From Streptantibioticus silvisoli (GTDB taxonomy: Bacteria > Actinomycetota > Actinomycetes > Streptomycetales > Streptomycetaceae): 35,384 bases of DNA. The notes below the pieces were generated by a model. It saw only the letters and a program-made list of their open reading frames with translations, was not told the origin of the DNA and did not search any database. Shown here one piece after another: positions 16,253 through 24,057 of this stretch. A program made the translations under genes and the position numbers. The stretch lies in contig NZ_JAAGKO020000066.1 of the NCBI RefSeq assembly GCF_027947535.2, positions 1 to 35,384 on the forward strand, read 5' to 3'. The first letter of the stretch is position 1. Each line of letters opens with the position of its first letter.

Positions 16253-17143
16253 TCAGCCGAGCAGTCGGACCGCGCCGGGTACCGCCTCGGCGGTGACCGG
16301 CAGCGGGCCGACCCGTTCGCCGTCGGCCCAGGCGCTGACCCCGTCGGCGGCCAGCGACACGCGGGCGGCGCGGTGGGTGGTGACGACGTGGTGGCCGGTG
16401 TGGGTGCCGCGGTAGACGCGGGGGAAGACCCGTAGCAAGGTCGCGCGGTCGCAGGGGCCGACCACGGTGACGTCCAGCAGTCCGTCGTCCAGCGCGGCGC
16501 CGGGGCAGATGCGCATGCCGCCGCCGTAGGAGGCGCTGTTGCCGACGGCTATCAAGGTGGCCGCCAGCTCGCGTTCCTCCCCGTCGTCGAGCCGCATGCG
16601 GTACGTGATGGGGCGCAGCGCGGCCAGTTCGGCGAGCATCGCCAGGTCGTAGCGCAGCCGGCCGGTGGGCCAGGTCATGCGGTTGCCGCGGTCGTTGACC
16701 CGGGAGTCGAAGCCGGAGGCCAGCACGGTGGCGAACCACCGGTCGCCGGCCCGTCCCAGGTCCAGCGTGCGGCCGCCGGCCGGGTCCAGCAGGGCCCGCG
16801 CGATCCGTTCGCCGGCGGCGGCCGGGTGGCGGACCGGCAGGCCGGTGGCGCGGGCGAAGTCGTTGCCGGTGCCGACCGCGACGACGCCGAGCGGGGTGGT
16901 GGTGCCGGCCACCGCGCGCAGGGCGAGCGAGACCATGCCGTCGCCGCCCACCGCGACGAGCGCGCCGGTGCCCTCGGCGACCGCGGCGCGGGCCCGGACC
17001 AGGGCGTCATCGGCGTCGGCGCCCACCACGGTGCGTACCGAGAAGCCCGCCTCACGCAGGACGCGCGCGGCGGGCTGGGCGGCGTGGGCGCCGCGACCGC
17101 GGCCGGCGGTCGGGTTGACGAAGAGGGTGATCTCGCTGGTCAT
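16253..17143 (-). CDS. Diacylglycerol/lipid kinase family protein
   Basis: The 296-residue protein starts ITLFVNPTAGRGRG, has the nucleotide-binding GGDGM (66-70) and GTGNDFAR (91-98) motifs, and later GGGMRICPGAALDDGLLDV. This is the DgkB/YegS pattern, phosphorylating diacylglycerol or a related lipid alcohol with ATP at the membrane; the substrate is inferred. TAGGGT (17150-17155) lies six bases before the ATG with TCGACC (17174-17179) 18 bp further up, so the mRNA is probably leaderless. It is separated from tatC by two hairpins and so is likely an independent unit. Confidence 0.93.
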   Translation of the reverse strand: MTSEITLFVNPTAGRGRGAHAAQPAARVLREAGFSVRTVVGADADDALVRARAAVAEGTGALVAVGGDGMVSLALRAVAGTTTPLGVVAVGTGNDFARATGLPVRHPAAAGERIARALLDPAGGRTLDLGRAGDRWFATVLASGFDSRVNDRGNRMTWPTGRLRYDLAMLAELAALRPITYRMRLDDGEERELAATLIAVGNSASYGGGMRICPGAALDDGLLDVTVVGPCDRATLLRVFPRVYRGTHTGHHVVTTHRAARVSLAADGVSAWADGERVGPLPVTAEAVPGAVRLLG

Positions 17144-17149
17144 CGCGGG

Positions 17150-17179
17150 ACCCTATCCCGGCCGCTCCCGCCGGGTCGA
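17150..17179 (-). promoter_or_regulatory. Candidate leaderless promoter of diacylglycerol kinase gene
   Basis: Minus strand: TCGACC, an 18-bp spacer, TAGGGT, then six bases to the ATG. The -10 fits the Streptomyces TAGRRT form exactly and the -35 matches TTGACR at four of six positions. Confidence 0.45.
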
Positions 17180-17208
17180 GGCAACGGCGGCCGGTTTCAG
17201 CCGTTGCC
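17180..17208. terminator. Hairpin between tatC and dgk
   Basis: GGCAACGGC pairs perfectly with GCCGTTGCC around an 11-base loop. With the next hairpin it separates tatC from the kinase gene. Confidence 0.4.
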
Positions 17209-17242
17209 CCGGCGGTTGCCGGTCGGGCCGGGGACGCGACGC

Positions 17243-17272
17243 GGGAGCCCCGCGCACCGGCGCGGGGCTCCC
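17243..17272 (-). terminator. Strong GC hairpin downstream of tatC
   Basis: GGGAGCCCCGCGC and GCGCGGGGCTCCC form a perfect 13-bp stem with a four-base ACCG loop, 31 bp beyond the tatC stop. No U-tract is present, as is usual in this genome type. Confidence 0.7.
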
Positions 17273-17302
17273 GTGGGTTCTTCAGCTGTCGTCCGGCCCG
17301 CG

Positions 17303-18232
17303 TCAGGTCGCGTCGTCGAAGCCGTCGTCGCCGTCGGACAGCGACGGCGGAGTCGTGACCGGTTCGACCTCGGGCAGGTCCTCGGGGGTCAGGTCGAGGT
17401 CGGACGCCTTGTCGGGGTCGGTCTCCTCGGCGGCGGCCCTGCGGGCCTTGCGCTTGTCGTGCAGGAGGGCGACGCCGATGGCCACGAAGAACAGCAGGGC
17501 GATCGGTGTGGCGAGCACCAGCATCGTCAGCGGGTCGGTGGTGGGCGTGGCGATCGCGGCGAAGACCGTGATCCCCATGATGATCCACCGCCACCACGAC
17601 AGCAGCCGCTTGCCGGTCAGGACCCCGGTGAAGTTGAGCATGACCAGGATCAGCGGCGCCTCGAAGGAGAAGCCGAAGACCAGCACGAGCCGGGTCAGCA
17701 GGTCGAGGTAGGTGTCCAGCGGGACGATGTTGGTGATCTTGTCCGGCGTCAGGTCGATGAGCACCTTGGCCGTGGTCGGCAGGATGACGTACGCCAGCAC
17801 GGCGCCGCCGATGAACAGCGGCACGGCCGCGCCCATGAAGCCGAGCGCGTACCGCTTCTCCTTCTGGTACAGGCCGGGGGCGAGGAAGCCCCACAGCTGG
17901 TAGAGCCAGATGGGCGCGGACAGCACGATGCCGAGCGTCAGGCCGACCTTGAGGATCACGCTGAACGGGCCGAGCAGACCGGTGAGGGTCAGCACGGCGC
18001 AGTGCTGGCCGGCGCCGGCCGCGGTGTGACCCTGGAGGGTGGTGCACTGGTGCAGGATCGAGTTGAGCGGCCGGTCGAGGAAGTTGATGATCGGGTGGTA
18101 GTACACGAACGTCGCCACGCACACCACGGCGACGCCGATCAGCGACTTCACCAGGCGGTTGCGCAGCTCCCGCAGGTGGTCCGCGAGCGGCATCCGCCCC
18201 TCGGGGTCCTTGATCTTGCCGGTCTTGGCCAA
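17303..18232 (-). CDS. tatC: Twin-arginine translocase subunit TatC
   Basis: The 309-residue membrane protein starts with DPEGRMPLADHLRELRNRL (9-27), the conserved cytosolic N terminus of TatC including the substrate-recognition glutamate, and has about six transmembrane helices. LWGFLAPGLYQKEKRYA and IATPTTDPLTMLVLATPIALL are family hallmarks. An acidic cytosolic tail (about 265-309) follows. It forms the receptor of the Tat system for folded proteins. The start is taken as TTG at 18232, with GAGGA seven bases upstream; the frame runs on to 18388 without homology. In related actinobacteria tatA lies next to it; here none is found adjacent. Confidence 0.93.
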   Translation of the reverse strand: MAKTGKIKDPEGRMPLADHLRELRNRLVKSLIGVAVVCVATFVYYHPIINFLDRPLNSILHQCTTLQGHTAAGAGQHCAVLTLTGLLGPFSVILKVGLTLGIVLSAPIWLYQLWGFLAPGLYQKEKRYALGFMGAAVPLFIGGAVLAYVILPTTAKVLIDLTPDKITNIVPLDTYLDLLTRLVLVFGFSFEAPLILVMLNFTGVLTGKRLLSWWRWIIMGITVFAAIATPTTDPLTMLVLATPIALLFFVAIGVALLHDKRKARRAAAEETDPDKASDLDLTPEDLPEVEPVTTPPSLSDGDDGFDDAT

Positions 18233-18430
18233 CCCACGTTCCTCGTCTCGTGCGGCAGCCGTCGTCGTCGGCTTGGGGGTACCGATAGGGCTTGGTGCGG
18301 CGGTGCGGACCCGGGCAGCGGGCCGGTCGGGCGTACGTACGGGTACGGACGCATGCGATCGTAACGCGCAGTGGTGAGCCCCTGGCAATCCCCCCGGCCC
18401 CCGGAGATCACCACGGGCCGGCCGGGCCGG

Positions 18431-18634
18431 TCAGCGGCGGGCCAGGTCGCCGGCCCGGGCGGCCAGCGGTTCCGCGGTGCGCTGGAAGCGATCCGCGGCG
18501 GTGCCCAGGGCCTGCGAACTCGCCGCGATCTGCCGGGCCAGCCGGCCGGTCTCCAGGTAGACGCGGACGCCCAGCACGCCCAGGACGGCGATGCCGCAGA
18601 AGGCGAGGGCGGTACACAGCATGAGCCAGAGCAT
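18431..18634 (-). CDS. Small single-pass membrane protein, DUF948-like
   Basis: A 67-residue protein: one transmembrane helix (LMLCTALAFCGIAVLGVLGVR, split here as residues about 4-24) and a basic/amphipathic helix to the end (RLARQIAASSQALGTAADRFQRTAEPLAAR region). It occupies the place where tatA is found in relatives but lacks the TatA FG hinge, so I do not call it TatA. It may belong to the DUF948-like small proteins; function unknown. TAGGCT (18642-18647) lies seven bases before the ATG, again a leaderless-type start. Coding evidence is moderate and rests on composition and context. Confidence 0.55.
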   Translation of the reverse strand: MLWLMLCTALAFCGIAVLGVLGVRVYLETGRLARQIAASSQALGTAADRFQRTAEPLAARAGDLARR

Positions 18635-18726
18635 GCGGGCGAGCCTAGCGCCTGCGGTGCGCGCCGGACGGCAGGGGCCCGTGCCCCCGCCGGATGCCGC
18701 ACGGACTCCGGCGGTGCTCCCGCGGT

Positions 18727-18759
18727 GTCCGCCCGCCCCGGGCGGGGAGCCGGGCGGAC
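18727..18759 (-). terminator. Hairpin ending the pafBC-zinc-ribbon operon
   Basis: GTCCGCCCG pairs with CGGGCGGAC, enclosing a nested CCCC-GGGC-GGGG stem, ten bases beyond the zinc-ribbon stop. Confidence 0.6.
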
Positions 18760-18768
18760 GGCGGCCGA

Positions 18769-19014
18769 TCAGCCCTCGGCGACGGCCTGAAGGCGCAGCA
18801 CGCGGACCCCGCCGCCGGTGAGCAGCTCCACGATCCGCTCGCCGGCCGGCTTGCGGACCGGTTCGCCGCAGTCGGGGCAGGTGAAGGAGTAGGACGTGGT
18901 CGCGACCGTCGCGCCGATCTTCAGCAGGAACGCGTCCGCGGCCAGTTCGAAGCTGGCCCGGCAACGCGGGCACGAGGCCCGGAAGACCGTCTTGTCCACG
19001 GTGGACGTCACCAT
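18769..19014 (-). CDS. Small zinc-ribbon protein in pafBC operon
   Basis: The 81-residue protein has two CxxC pairs, C15-P-R-C18 and C46-P-D-C49, 27 residues apart, forming a probable zinc ribbon. The C terminus (ERIVELLTGGGVRVLRL) follows. Function unknown. It starts 11 bases after the pafC stop; GAGGG, overlapping that stop, is seven bases before the ATG at 19014 (GTG at 19017 also possible), so it is co-translated with pafC. The tight spacing suggests a role with PafBC or in its damage response, but that is inference. Confidence 0.75.
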   Translation of the reverse strand: MVTSTVDKTVFRASCPRCRASFELAADAFLLKIGATVATTSYSFTCPDCGEPVRKPAGERIVELLTGGGVRVLRLQAVAEG

Positions 19015-19024
19015 CACGGCGCCC

Positions 19025-19984
19025 TCACACCTCTCCGTAGGCCGCGAGCGCGCTCACGGCGGCCTGGCGGGCGCTGTCGGCCAGCTCGCGCGGCTCGGTG
19101 ATCCGGCCGTCGGCGCCCAGCCGCAGCGCCAGCCGGCGCAGCGATCCGGGGTCGGGGGTGCGCAGCGTGACGCGCAGGCCGCCGCCGGGCAGTTCCTCGG
19201 CGCTGTCGTGCGGGTAGTACTCGGCGACCCAGCGGCCGCCGGGACCGACCTCGACGACCACCTCGGGGTCGTCGCCGCTGGTCTGGATCAGGCCGGCCGA
19301 CAGGTCGCGCGGCTCGATCGGCGGCGGGTCGGACGGGGCGTCGAGCAGCTTGATCTCGGCCACCCGGTCCAGCCGGAACATCCGCCGGTCCTCCGACAGC
19401 CGGCACCAGGCCTCGAAGTAGGTGTGGCCGACGGCGAACAGCCGGATCGGGTCCACCTCGCGCTCGGTCAGCTCGTCGCGGGCCGGGGAGTAGTAGCGGA
19501 TCCACAGCCGCCGGCGCTCCGCGATGGCCCGGTCGACGTCGGCGAAGACGCTGCCCTCGGACTCGAAGGTCACCGACAGCCGGGCGCTGGCGCCGGCCGC
19601 CTCACCGGCCGCGGCCTCCAGCTTGGCGCAGGCCCGCAGCAGCGCCTGGCGGTCGCCCTCGCGCAGCCCCGGCAGGGTGGCGACCGCGCGGGCGGCCACC
19701 AGCAGGGCGGTGGCCTCGTCGGCGGCCAGCCGCAGCGGCTCGGTGACCTGGTCGGCGGTGCCGGGGTTGTGCCACCAGATGTGCTCGCCGTCGGTGTCGA
19801 TGTCGAGCAGGTCACCGCCGCGGAAGCTGGTGCCGCACATCGGCAGCACGTTGAGGTCGCCGATCAGCTCCGCCTCGGTCACCCCGAAGGCGCGCGCGAC
19901 GTCGCCGACCCGGGCGCCGGGCCGTTCGCGCAGATAGGTCACCAGCGACAGCATGCGCCGGGTCTGGTCGATCGCGTTCACCAT
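19025..19984 (-). CDS. pafC: PafC, WYL-domain transcriptional activator subunit
   Basis: The 319-residue protein has an N-terminal winged helix (VNAIDQTRRMLSLVTYLRER, then GARVGDVARAFGVTEAEL). The WYL domain follows from about 170 (RRRLWIRYYSPARDELTEREVDPIRLF, then GHTYFEAWCRLSEDRRMFRLDRV), with a WCX extension at the end. In mycobacteria PafB and PafC form a heterodimer activating RecA/LexA-independent DNA-damage genes. GGAGGA six bases before the ATG at 19984 fixes the start. It lies 16 bp after pafB. Despite the name, it is not a proteasome component. Confidence 0.93.
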   Translation of the reverse strand: MVNAIDQTRRMLSLVTYLRERPGARVGDVARAFGVTEAELIGDLNVLPMCGTSFRGGDLLDIDTDGEHIWWHNPGTADQVTEPLRLAADEATALLVAARAVATLPGLREGDRQALLRACAKLEAAAGEAAGASARLSVTFESEGSVFADVDRAIAERRRLWIRYYSPARDELTEREVDPIRLFAVGHTYFEAWCRLSEDRRMFRLDRVAEIKLLDAPSDPPPIEPRDLSAGLIQTSGDDPEVVVEVGPGGRWVAEYYPHDSAEELPGGGLRVTLRTPDPGSLRRLALRLGADGRITEPRELADSARQAAVSALAAYGEV

Positions 19985-20000
19985 GGACGTTCCTCCCCCG

Positions 20001-20969
20001 TCAGCCGCTGTGCGCCACGGCACGCAGCCGGTCGATCACGTCGGCCCGCAGATCGGCCGGTTCCAGCACGAGCGCGTCCGGGCCGAACTCCACCAGCCAG
20101 GCGTCCAGCCCGTGGCCGTAGGGGATCTCCAGCTCGTCCCACCCGCCGTCCACCGCGACGGCGGACAGCGCGCGGGCCCGCAGCGGGTAGCCGGCGCCGT
20201 GCCGCAGCCGGATGCGGGCGGTGCCGCGGGCGCCCTCGCCGGCCCAGCTCTCCACCGTCTGCCGCACGTCGACGTGGTCGGGGACCTCGGCGGTGTAGCG
20301 GCCGGCCCGGGTGCGGACCCGGCCGGTGATCCGGCTGAGCCGGAAGACCCGCCCGGCGCCGCGGACCCGGTCGAACCCGGCCAGGTACCAGTGGCCGCGC
20401 CAGCACTCCAGCGCCCACGGCTCGACCTCGCGGGCCTCGGGGCGGGCGGCGTTGGCCTTGCGGTAGTCGAACGAGACCGGGCGGCGGTCGCGGGCGGCGA
20501 GCATCAGCGGCTCGAAGGCCGGCTCGTGCGCCGGGATGCGCGGCTCGATCACGGAGTGGCCGGATTCGGCGTCGGCGTAGCCGGCCTCCTCGAACGGCAC
20601 GCCGGCGGCGCGCAGCTTCTGCAGGGCGCCGCTGGCGGCTCCGGCCAGCCGGGCCTGCTGCCAGACCCGGGCGGCCAGCGTCAGGGCGGCGGCCTCCTCG
20701 GCGTCCAGCTCTATCTCCGGCAGCCGGTTGCGGTCGCGGCGGGCCACGTAGCCGGTGTCGCCGTCGAGGGCGTCCACGATCTCGATGACCAGGCCGAGTT
20801 CGCGCAGATCGTCCTTGTCGCGCTCGAACATCCGGTTGAAGGCGTCGGCGGAGGAGATCTCCCGGTACGCCTCGATGGAGTCGCGCAACTCGCGCTTGCT
20901 CAGCGGGCGGCGGGTGTTCATCAGGCACAGTGCCAGGTTCATCAGCCGTTCCGCCTTGGCGATGGCCAT
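20001..20969 (-). CDS. pafB: PafB, WYL-domain transcriptional activator subunit
   Basis: The 322-residue protein has an N-terminal HTH (KAERLMNLALCLMNTRRPLSKRELRDSI region). The WYL domain follows (RRPVSFDYRKANAARPEAREVEPWALECWRGHWYLAGFDR region) with a WCX tail. It partners PafC, and together they are known in mycobacteria to turn on the RecA-NDp promoter class after DNA damage. AGGAGGGG, five bases before the ATG at 20969, is a very strong ribosome-binding site. It is the first gene of the pafB-pafC-zinc-ribbon operon. Confidence 0.93.
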   Translation of the reverse strand: MAIAKAERLMNLALCLMNTRRPLSKRELRDSIEAYREISSADAFNRMFERDKDDLRELGLVIEIVDALDGDTGYVARRDRNRLPEIELDAEEAAALTLAARVWQQARLAGAASGALQKLRAAGVPFEEAGYADAESGHSVIEPRIPAHEPAFEPLMLAARDRRPVSFDYRKANAARPEAREVEPWALECWRGHWYLAGFDRVRGAGRVFRLSRITGRVRTRAGRYTAEVPDHVDVRQTVESWAGEGARGTARIRLRHGAGYPLRARALSAVAVDGGWDELEIPYGHGLDAWLVEFGPDALVLEPADLRADVIDRLRAVAHSG

Positions 20970-21002
20970 CGACGCCCCTCCTGTTCAGCTGTTACGCGGT
21001 CG

Positions 21003-21030
21003 AACCTACCGCTCCGCCGGGCCAGGGCAA
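21003..21030 (-). promoter_or_regulatory. Candidate pafBC promoter
   Basis: Minus strand TTGCCC (21030-21025), 16-bp spacer, TAGGTT (21008-21003). Transcription would start about 25-30 bases before the pafB ATG. The -35 begins inside the T-tract region of the upstream FKBP terminator, so termination and re-initiation are packed into about 60 bp. Confidence 0.45.
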
Positions 21031-21067
21031 AAAGCCGAACGGCCCCCGCCTCACGGGCGGGGGCCGT
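21031..21067 (-). terminator. Intrinsic terminator of FKBP gene with T-tract
   Basis: ACGGCCCCCGCC pairs perfectly with GGCGGGGGCCGT around a five-base loop, 21 bp beyond the FKBP stop. The minus-strand transcript continues into CGGCTTTTT, the clearest U-tract terminator in the window. Confidence 0.85.
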
Positions 21068-21087
21068 CGGGTGACGCGGGGGCGGGC

Positions 21088-21459
21088 TCAGACGGCGAGC
21101 AGGTCCACCACGAAGATCAGCGTCGAGCCCGGCGGGATGGCCGGGGTGGGGCTCTGGTCGCCGTAGGCGAGGTGCGCGGGGATGGTCAGCTGGCGGCGGC
21201 CGCCGACCTTCATGCCCTGCACGCCCTGGTCCCAGCCCTTGATGACCCGGCCGGCGCCCAGCGGGAAGCCGAAGCCCTGTCCGCGGTTCCAGCTGGAGTC
21301 GAACTCCTCGCCGCTGCTGAAGGTCACGCCGACATAGTGGACGGTGACGTTCTGGCCGGCCTTGGCCTCGGGACCGTCGCCCTCCCAGATGTCCTTGATC
21401 TCCAGGTCGGCCGGCGGCTCGCCGCCCGGGAAGTCGATCTCGGGCTTTTCGATGCTCAC
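21088..21459 (-). CDS. FKBP-type peptidyl-prolyl cis-trans isomerase, cytosolic
   Basis: The 123-residue single FKBP domain has VTVHYVGVTFSSGEEFDSSW, PLGAGRVIKGWDQGVQGMKVGG and AYGDQSPTPAIPPGSTLIF in canonical order, keeping the rapamycin-pocket Trp and Tyr. It catalyses proline isomerisation and has no export signal. The GTG start at 21459 has GGAG seven bases upstream. It follows the FKBP lipoprotein gene on the same strand, with a hairpin in the 107-bp gap, and precedes pafB beyond its own terminator. Confidence 0.93.
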   Translation of the reverse strand: MSIEKPEIDFPGGEPPADLEIKDIWEGDGPEAKAGQNVTVHYVGVTFSSGEEFDSSWNRGQGFGFPLGAGRVIKGWDQGVQGMKVGGRRQLTIPAHLAYGDQSPTPAIPPGSTLIFVVDLLAV

Positions 21460-21513
21460 GTCAGTGCTCCTTGATGCGGTGTGTGCAACCCGGACAGTCT
21501 TTCAGAAACCGGC

Positions 21514-21543
21514 GGGACGGGCCGGACACGCCGGGCCCGTCCC
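21514..21543 (-). terminator. Hairpin after FKBP lipoprotein gene
   Basis: GGGACGGGCC pairs with GGCCCGTCCC around a ten-base loop, 23 bp past the stop. It is followed on the plus strand by a second small repeat CCCGGG-ATG-CCCGGG. Confidence 0.55.
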
Positions 21544-21566
21544 CCCGGGATGCCCGGGCGTGCCGG

Positions 21567-22562
21567 TCAGCCCTTGGAGATGATGTCCAGGGTGAAGACC
21601 AGCGTGTCGGTGCCCTTGATGCCGCCCTGCGGGTTGCCGGCCGAGCCGTAGCCCAGGGCCGGCGGGACGACGAGCATGACGCGGCTGCCGACCTTCTTGC
21701 CGGCCAGGCCCTGCTGCCAGCCCTTGATCAGCTGGGCCAGCGGGAAGTCGGCCAGCTGCTTGCGGGTGTAGGTGGCGTCGAACTCCTTGCCGGTGTCCCA
21801 GACCACGCCCTTGTACTGGAGCAGCAGCGTGTCGCTGGCCTTGACCACCGCGCCGTCGCCCTCGATGACGTACTCCGAGACCAGCTTGGTCGGCGCCTTC
21901 TTGCCCTTGGGCACCGTGATGGAGACGTCCTTGCCGTCGGTGTTGGTACCGATCTTCGGCAGGGCGGCGTCGGTCTGCGGGATGTCCTTGCCCTTGGCCG
22001 AGCTGCTCGCGTTGTAGACCGCGACGATGTCGGTGACGAACACCAGGGTGGAGTTGGCCGGGATGGTCGGCGGCTGGCCCTTGGCGCCGTAGCCCAGGGC
22101 CGGCGGGATGGCCAGCTCGACGCGGCTGCCGGTCTTCGCACCGACCAGGCCCTTGTCCCAGCCGGGGATGACCTTGCCGGTGCCGATCTGGGTGGTGAAG
22201 GTGGCGTGCCGGTCGTAGGAGTTGTCGAAGACCTTGCCGGTCTCGTAGATCTGCCCGAGGTAGTTGACCTCGACGTAGTCGCCGCTGGCCACCGCCGGGC
22301 CGTTGCCGGGCAGGACGGTCTTGACCGCGAGGTCGGTGCTGGGCTTGCCGGCGCCCTTGGCGACGACCGGCTTCTGGCCGAACTTGGTACCCCCGGTGAT
22401 CGCGGGCACCGGGCCGCTGACGATCTTGACCGGCGGCGCGGAGGAGCTGGGCGAGGCCGACGGGCTGGCGGACGATGCCGGGTCGGACTGCTTCTTGCTG
22501 CCGCAGCCCGCGGCGGTCAGCAGGAGCGCGGGAACGGCGAGGAGAGCTGAGCGACGGCGCAC
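21567..22562 (-). CDS. Lipoprotein with two tandem FKBP-type isomerase domains
   Basis: The 331-residue protein begins with a basic, hydrophobic signal ending T-A-A-G-C20, a lipoprotein cleavage site, then a Ser/Pro-rich linker. Two FKBP domains follow. The first (about 85-185) has VEVNYLGQIYETGKVFDNSY and GTGKVIPGWDKGLVG. The second, more divergent one (about 225-331) has LLQYKGVVWDTGKEFDATY and LIKGWQQGLAGKKVGS. It probably assists folding of exported proteins at the outer face. GTG at 22562 has GAGG seven bases upstream. TAGAGT near 22608-22613 could be its -10. Whether the second domain is catalytic is unclear. Confidence 0.9.
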   Translation of the reverse strand: MRRRSALLAVPALLLTAAGCGSKKQSDPASSASPSASPSSSAPPVKIVSGPVPAITGGTKFGQKPVVAKGAGKPSTDLAVKTVLPGNGPAVASGDYVEVNYLGQIYETGKVFDNSYDRHATFTTQIGTGKVIPGWDKGLVGAKTGSRVELAIPPALGYGAKGQPPTIPANSTLVFVTDIVAVYNASSSAKGKDIPQTDAALPKIGTNTDGKDVSITVPKGKKAPTKLVSEYVIEGDGAVVKASDTLLLQYKGVVWDTGKEFDATYTRKQLADFPLAQLIKGWQQGLAGKKVGSRVMLVVPPALGYGSAGNPQGGIKGTDTLVFTLDIISKG

Positions 22563-22620
22563 GGATATGCCTCGGTTCGATTCGGGATCTTCTCTGGCGT
22601 CGCGACACTCTACGGCGTGC

Positions 22621-22655
22621 GTGAGGCCGCGTACGACCCGTGTACGCGGCCTCAC
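22621..22655 (-). terminator. Perfect 14-bp hairpin after pafA
   Basis: GTGAGGCCGCGTAC and GTACGCGGCCTCAC pair fully around a seven-base loop, between the pafA stop (22687) and the FKBP lipoprotein start. No T-tract follows. It should insulate the FKBP gene from pafA transcription. Confidence 0.7.
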
Positions 22656-22686
22656 ACAAGGTTGACGCCCGGGGGCGCCCGCCGGG

Positions 22687-24048
22687 TCACATCCCGGCGA
22701 TGAGCTTCTCGACCCGGTCGTCGACCGACCGGAAGGGGTCCTTGCACAACACGGTGCGCTGTGCCTGGTCGTTGAGCTTCAGGTGCACCCAGTCGACGGT
22801 GAAGTCGCGGCGCTGTTCCTGGGCGCGCTTGATGAAGTCGCCGCGCAGCCGGGCCCGGGTGGTCTGCGGGGGCACCGACTTGGCCTCGAAGATCTTCAGG
22901 TCGTTGGCGATCCGCTTGGCCTGGCCCTTGCGCTCCAGCAGGTAGTACAGGCCGCGGCGGCGGTGGATGTCGTGGTAGGCGAGGTCTATCTGCGCGATGC
23001 GCGGGTGCGACATCGTGATGTTGTCCCGGCGCCGGTAACGCTCGATCAGCTGGTACTTCATCACCCAGTCGATCTCGGTGCCGATCTTGTCCAGGTCACC
23101 GGAGCCGATGCACTCCAGGGCGCGGCCCCACAGTTCGAGGACCTGCGCGGTGACGCCGGTGTTGATGCCGCGCCGGTCGCAGAAGTCGACGGCCTTGGAG
23201 TAGTACTCCTCCTGGATCTCCAGGGCGGAGGCCTCCCGGCCGCTGGCGAGGCGGACCTTGCGCTGTCCGGTGATGTCGTGGCTGACCTCGCGGATGGCCC
23301 GGATCGGGTTCTCCAGGGTGAGGTCGCGCATGACGGTGCCGGCCTCGATCATGCGCAGCACCAGGTCGGTGGCGCCGACCTTGAGCAGCATGGTCGTCTC
23401 CGACATGTTGGAGTCACCGACGATGACGTGCAGCCTGCGGTAGCGCTCGGCGTCGGCGTGCGGCTCGTCCCTGGTGTTGATGATGGGCCGGGACCTGGTG
23501 GTGGCGGAACTGACGCCCTCCCAGATGTGCTCGGCCCGCTGGCTGACGCAGTAGACGGCGCCACGCGGGGTCTGGAGCACCTTGCCGGCGCCGCAGATCA
23601 ATTGCCGGGTGACGAGGAACGGAATGAGGATGTCGGCCAGCCGGGAGAATTCCCCGTGCCGGGCCACCAGATAGTTCTCGTGGCAGCCGTAGGAGTTTCC
23701 GGCCGAATCGGTGTTGTTCTTGAACAGGTAGACGTCGCCTGCGATCCCCTCCTCGTGGAGCCTGCGCTCGGCATCGACCAGCAGGCCTTCCAGAATGCGT
23801 TCGCCGGCCTTGTCGTGGGTGACCAGCTCGGTCACGTTGTCGCACTCCGGAGTGGCGTACTCCGGGTGCGAACCCACGTCGAGATACAGGCGGGCGCCGT
23901 TCTTCAGGAAGACGTTGCTGCTGCGACCCCATGACACGACACGGCGGAAGAGGTACCGCGCCACCTCGTCCGGCGACAGACGCCGCTGTCCCCGGAACGT
24001 GCATGTGACGCCGTACTCGTTCTCCAGCCCGAAAATGCGGCGGTCCAT
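22687..24048 (-). CDS. pafA: Pup-protein ligase PafA
   Basis: The 453-residue enzyme starts [14 protein letters not shown] with the Mg-ATP-binding Glu9, and has the catalytic Asp57 in [34 protein letters not shown] and [22 protein letters not shown]. Numbering agrees with mycobacterial PafA. It activates the C-terminal glutamate of Pup with ATP and joins it to lysines of target proteins. It starts nine bases after the MFS stop, on the same strand. No Shine-Dalgarno precedes the ATG; TAATGT (24055-24060), six bases upstream, looks like a leaderless -10 and includes the MFS stop codon. Confidence 0.97.
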   Translation of the reverse strand: MDRRIFGLENEYGVTCTFRGQRRLSPDEVARYLFRRVVSWGRSSNVFLKNGARLYLDVGSHPEYATPECDNVTELVTHDKAGERILEGLLVDAERRLHEEGIAGDVYLFKNNTDSAGNSYGCHENYLVARHGEFSRLADILIPFLVTRQLICGAGKVLQTPRGAVYCVSQRAEHIWEGVSSATTRSRPIINTRDEPHADAERYRRLHVIVGDSNMSETTMLLKVGATDLVLRMIEAGTVMRDLTLENPIRAIREVSHDITGQRKVRLASGREASALEIQEEYYSKAVDFCDRRGINTGVTAQVLELWGRALECIGSGDLDKIGTEIDWVMKYQLIERYRRRDNITMSHPRIAQIDLAYHDIHRRRGLYYLLERKGQAKRIANDLKIFEAKSVPPQTTRARLRGDFIKRAQEQRRDFTVDWVHLKLNDQAQRTVLCKDPFRSVDDRVEKLIAGM

Positions 24049-24057
24049 GACTAGACA

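Noticed and set aside
18431-18634. Calling the small membrane protein TatA
   Set aside because: It has a transmembrane helix and an amphipathic helix but lacks the FG hinge and the usual TatA sequence.
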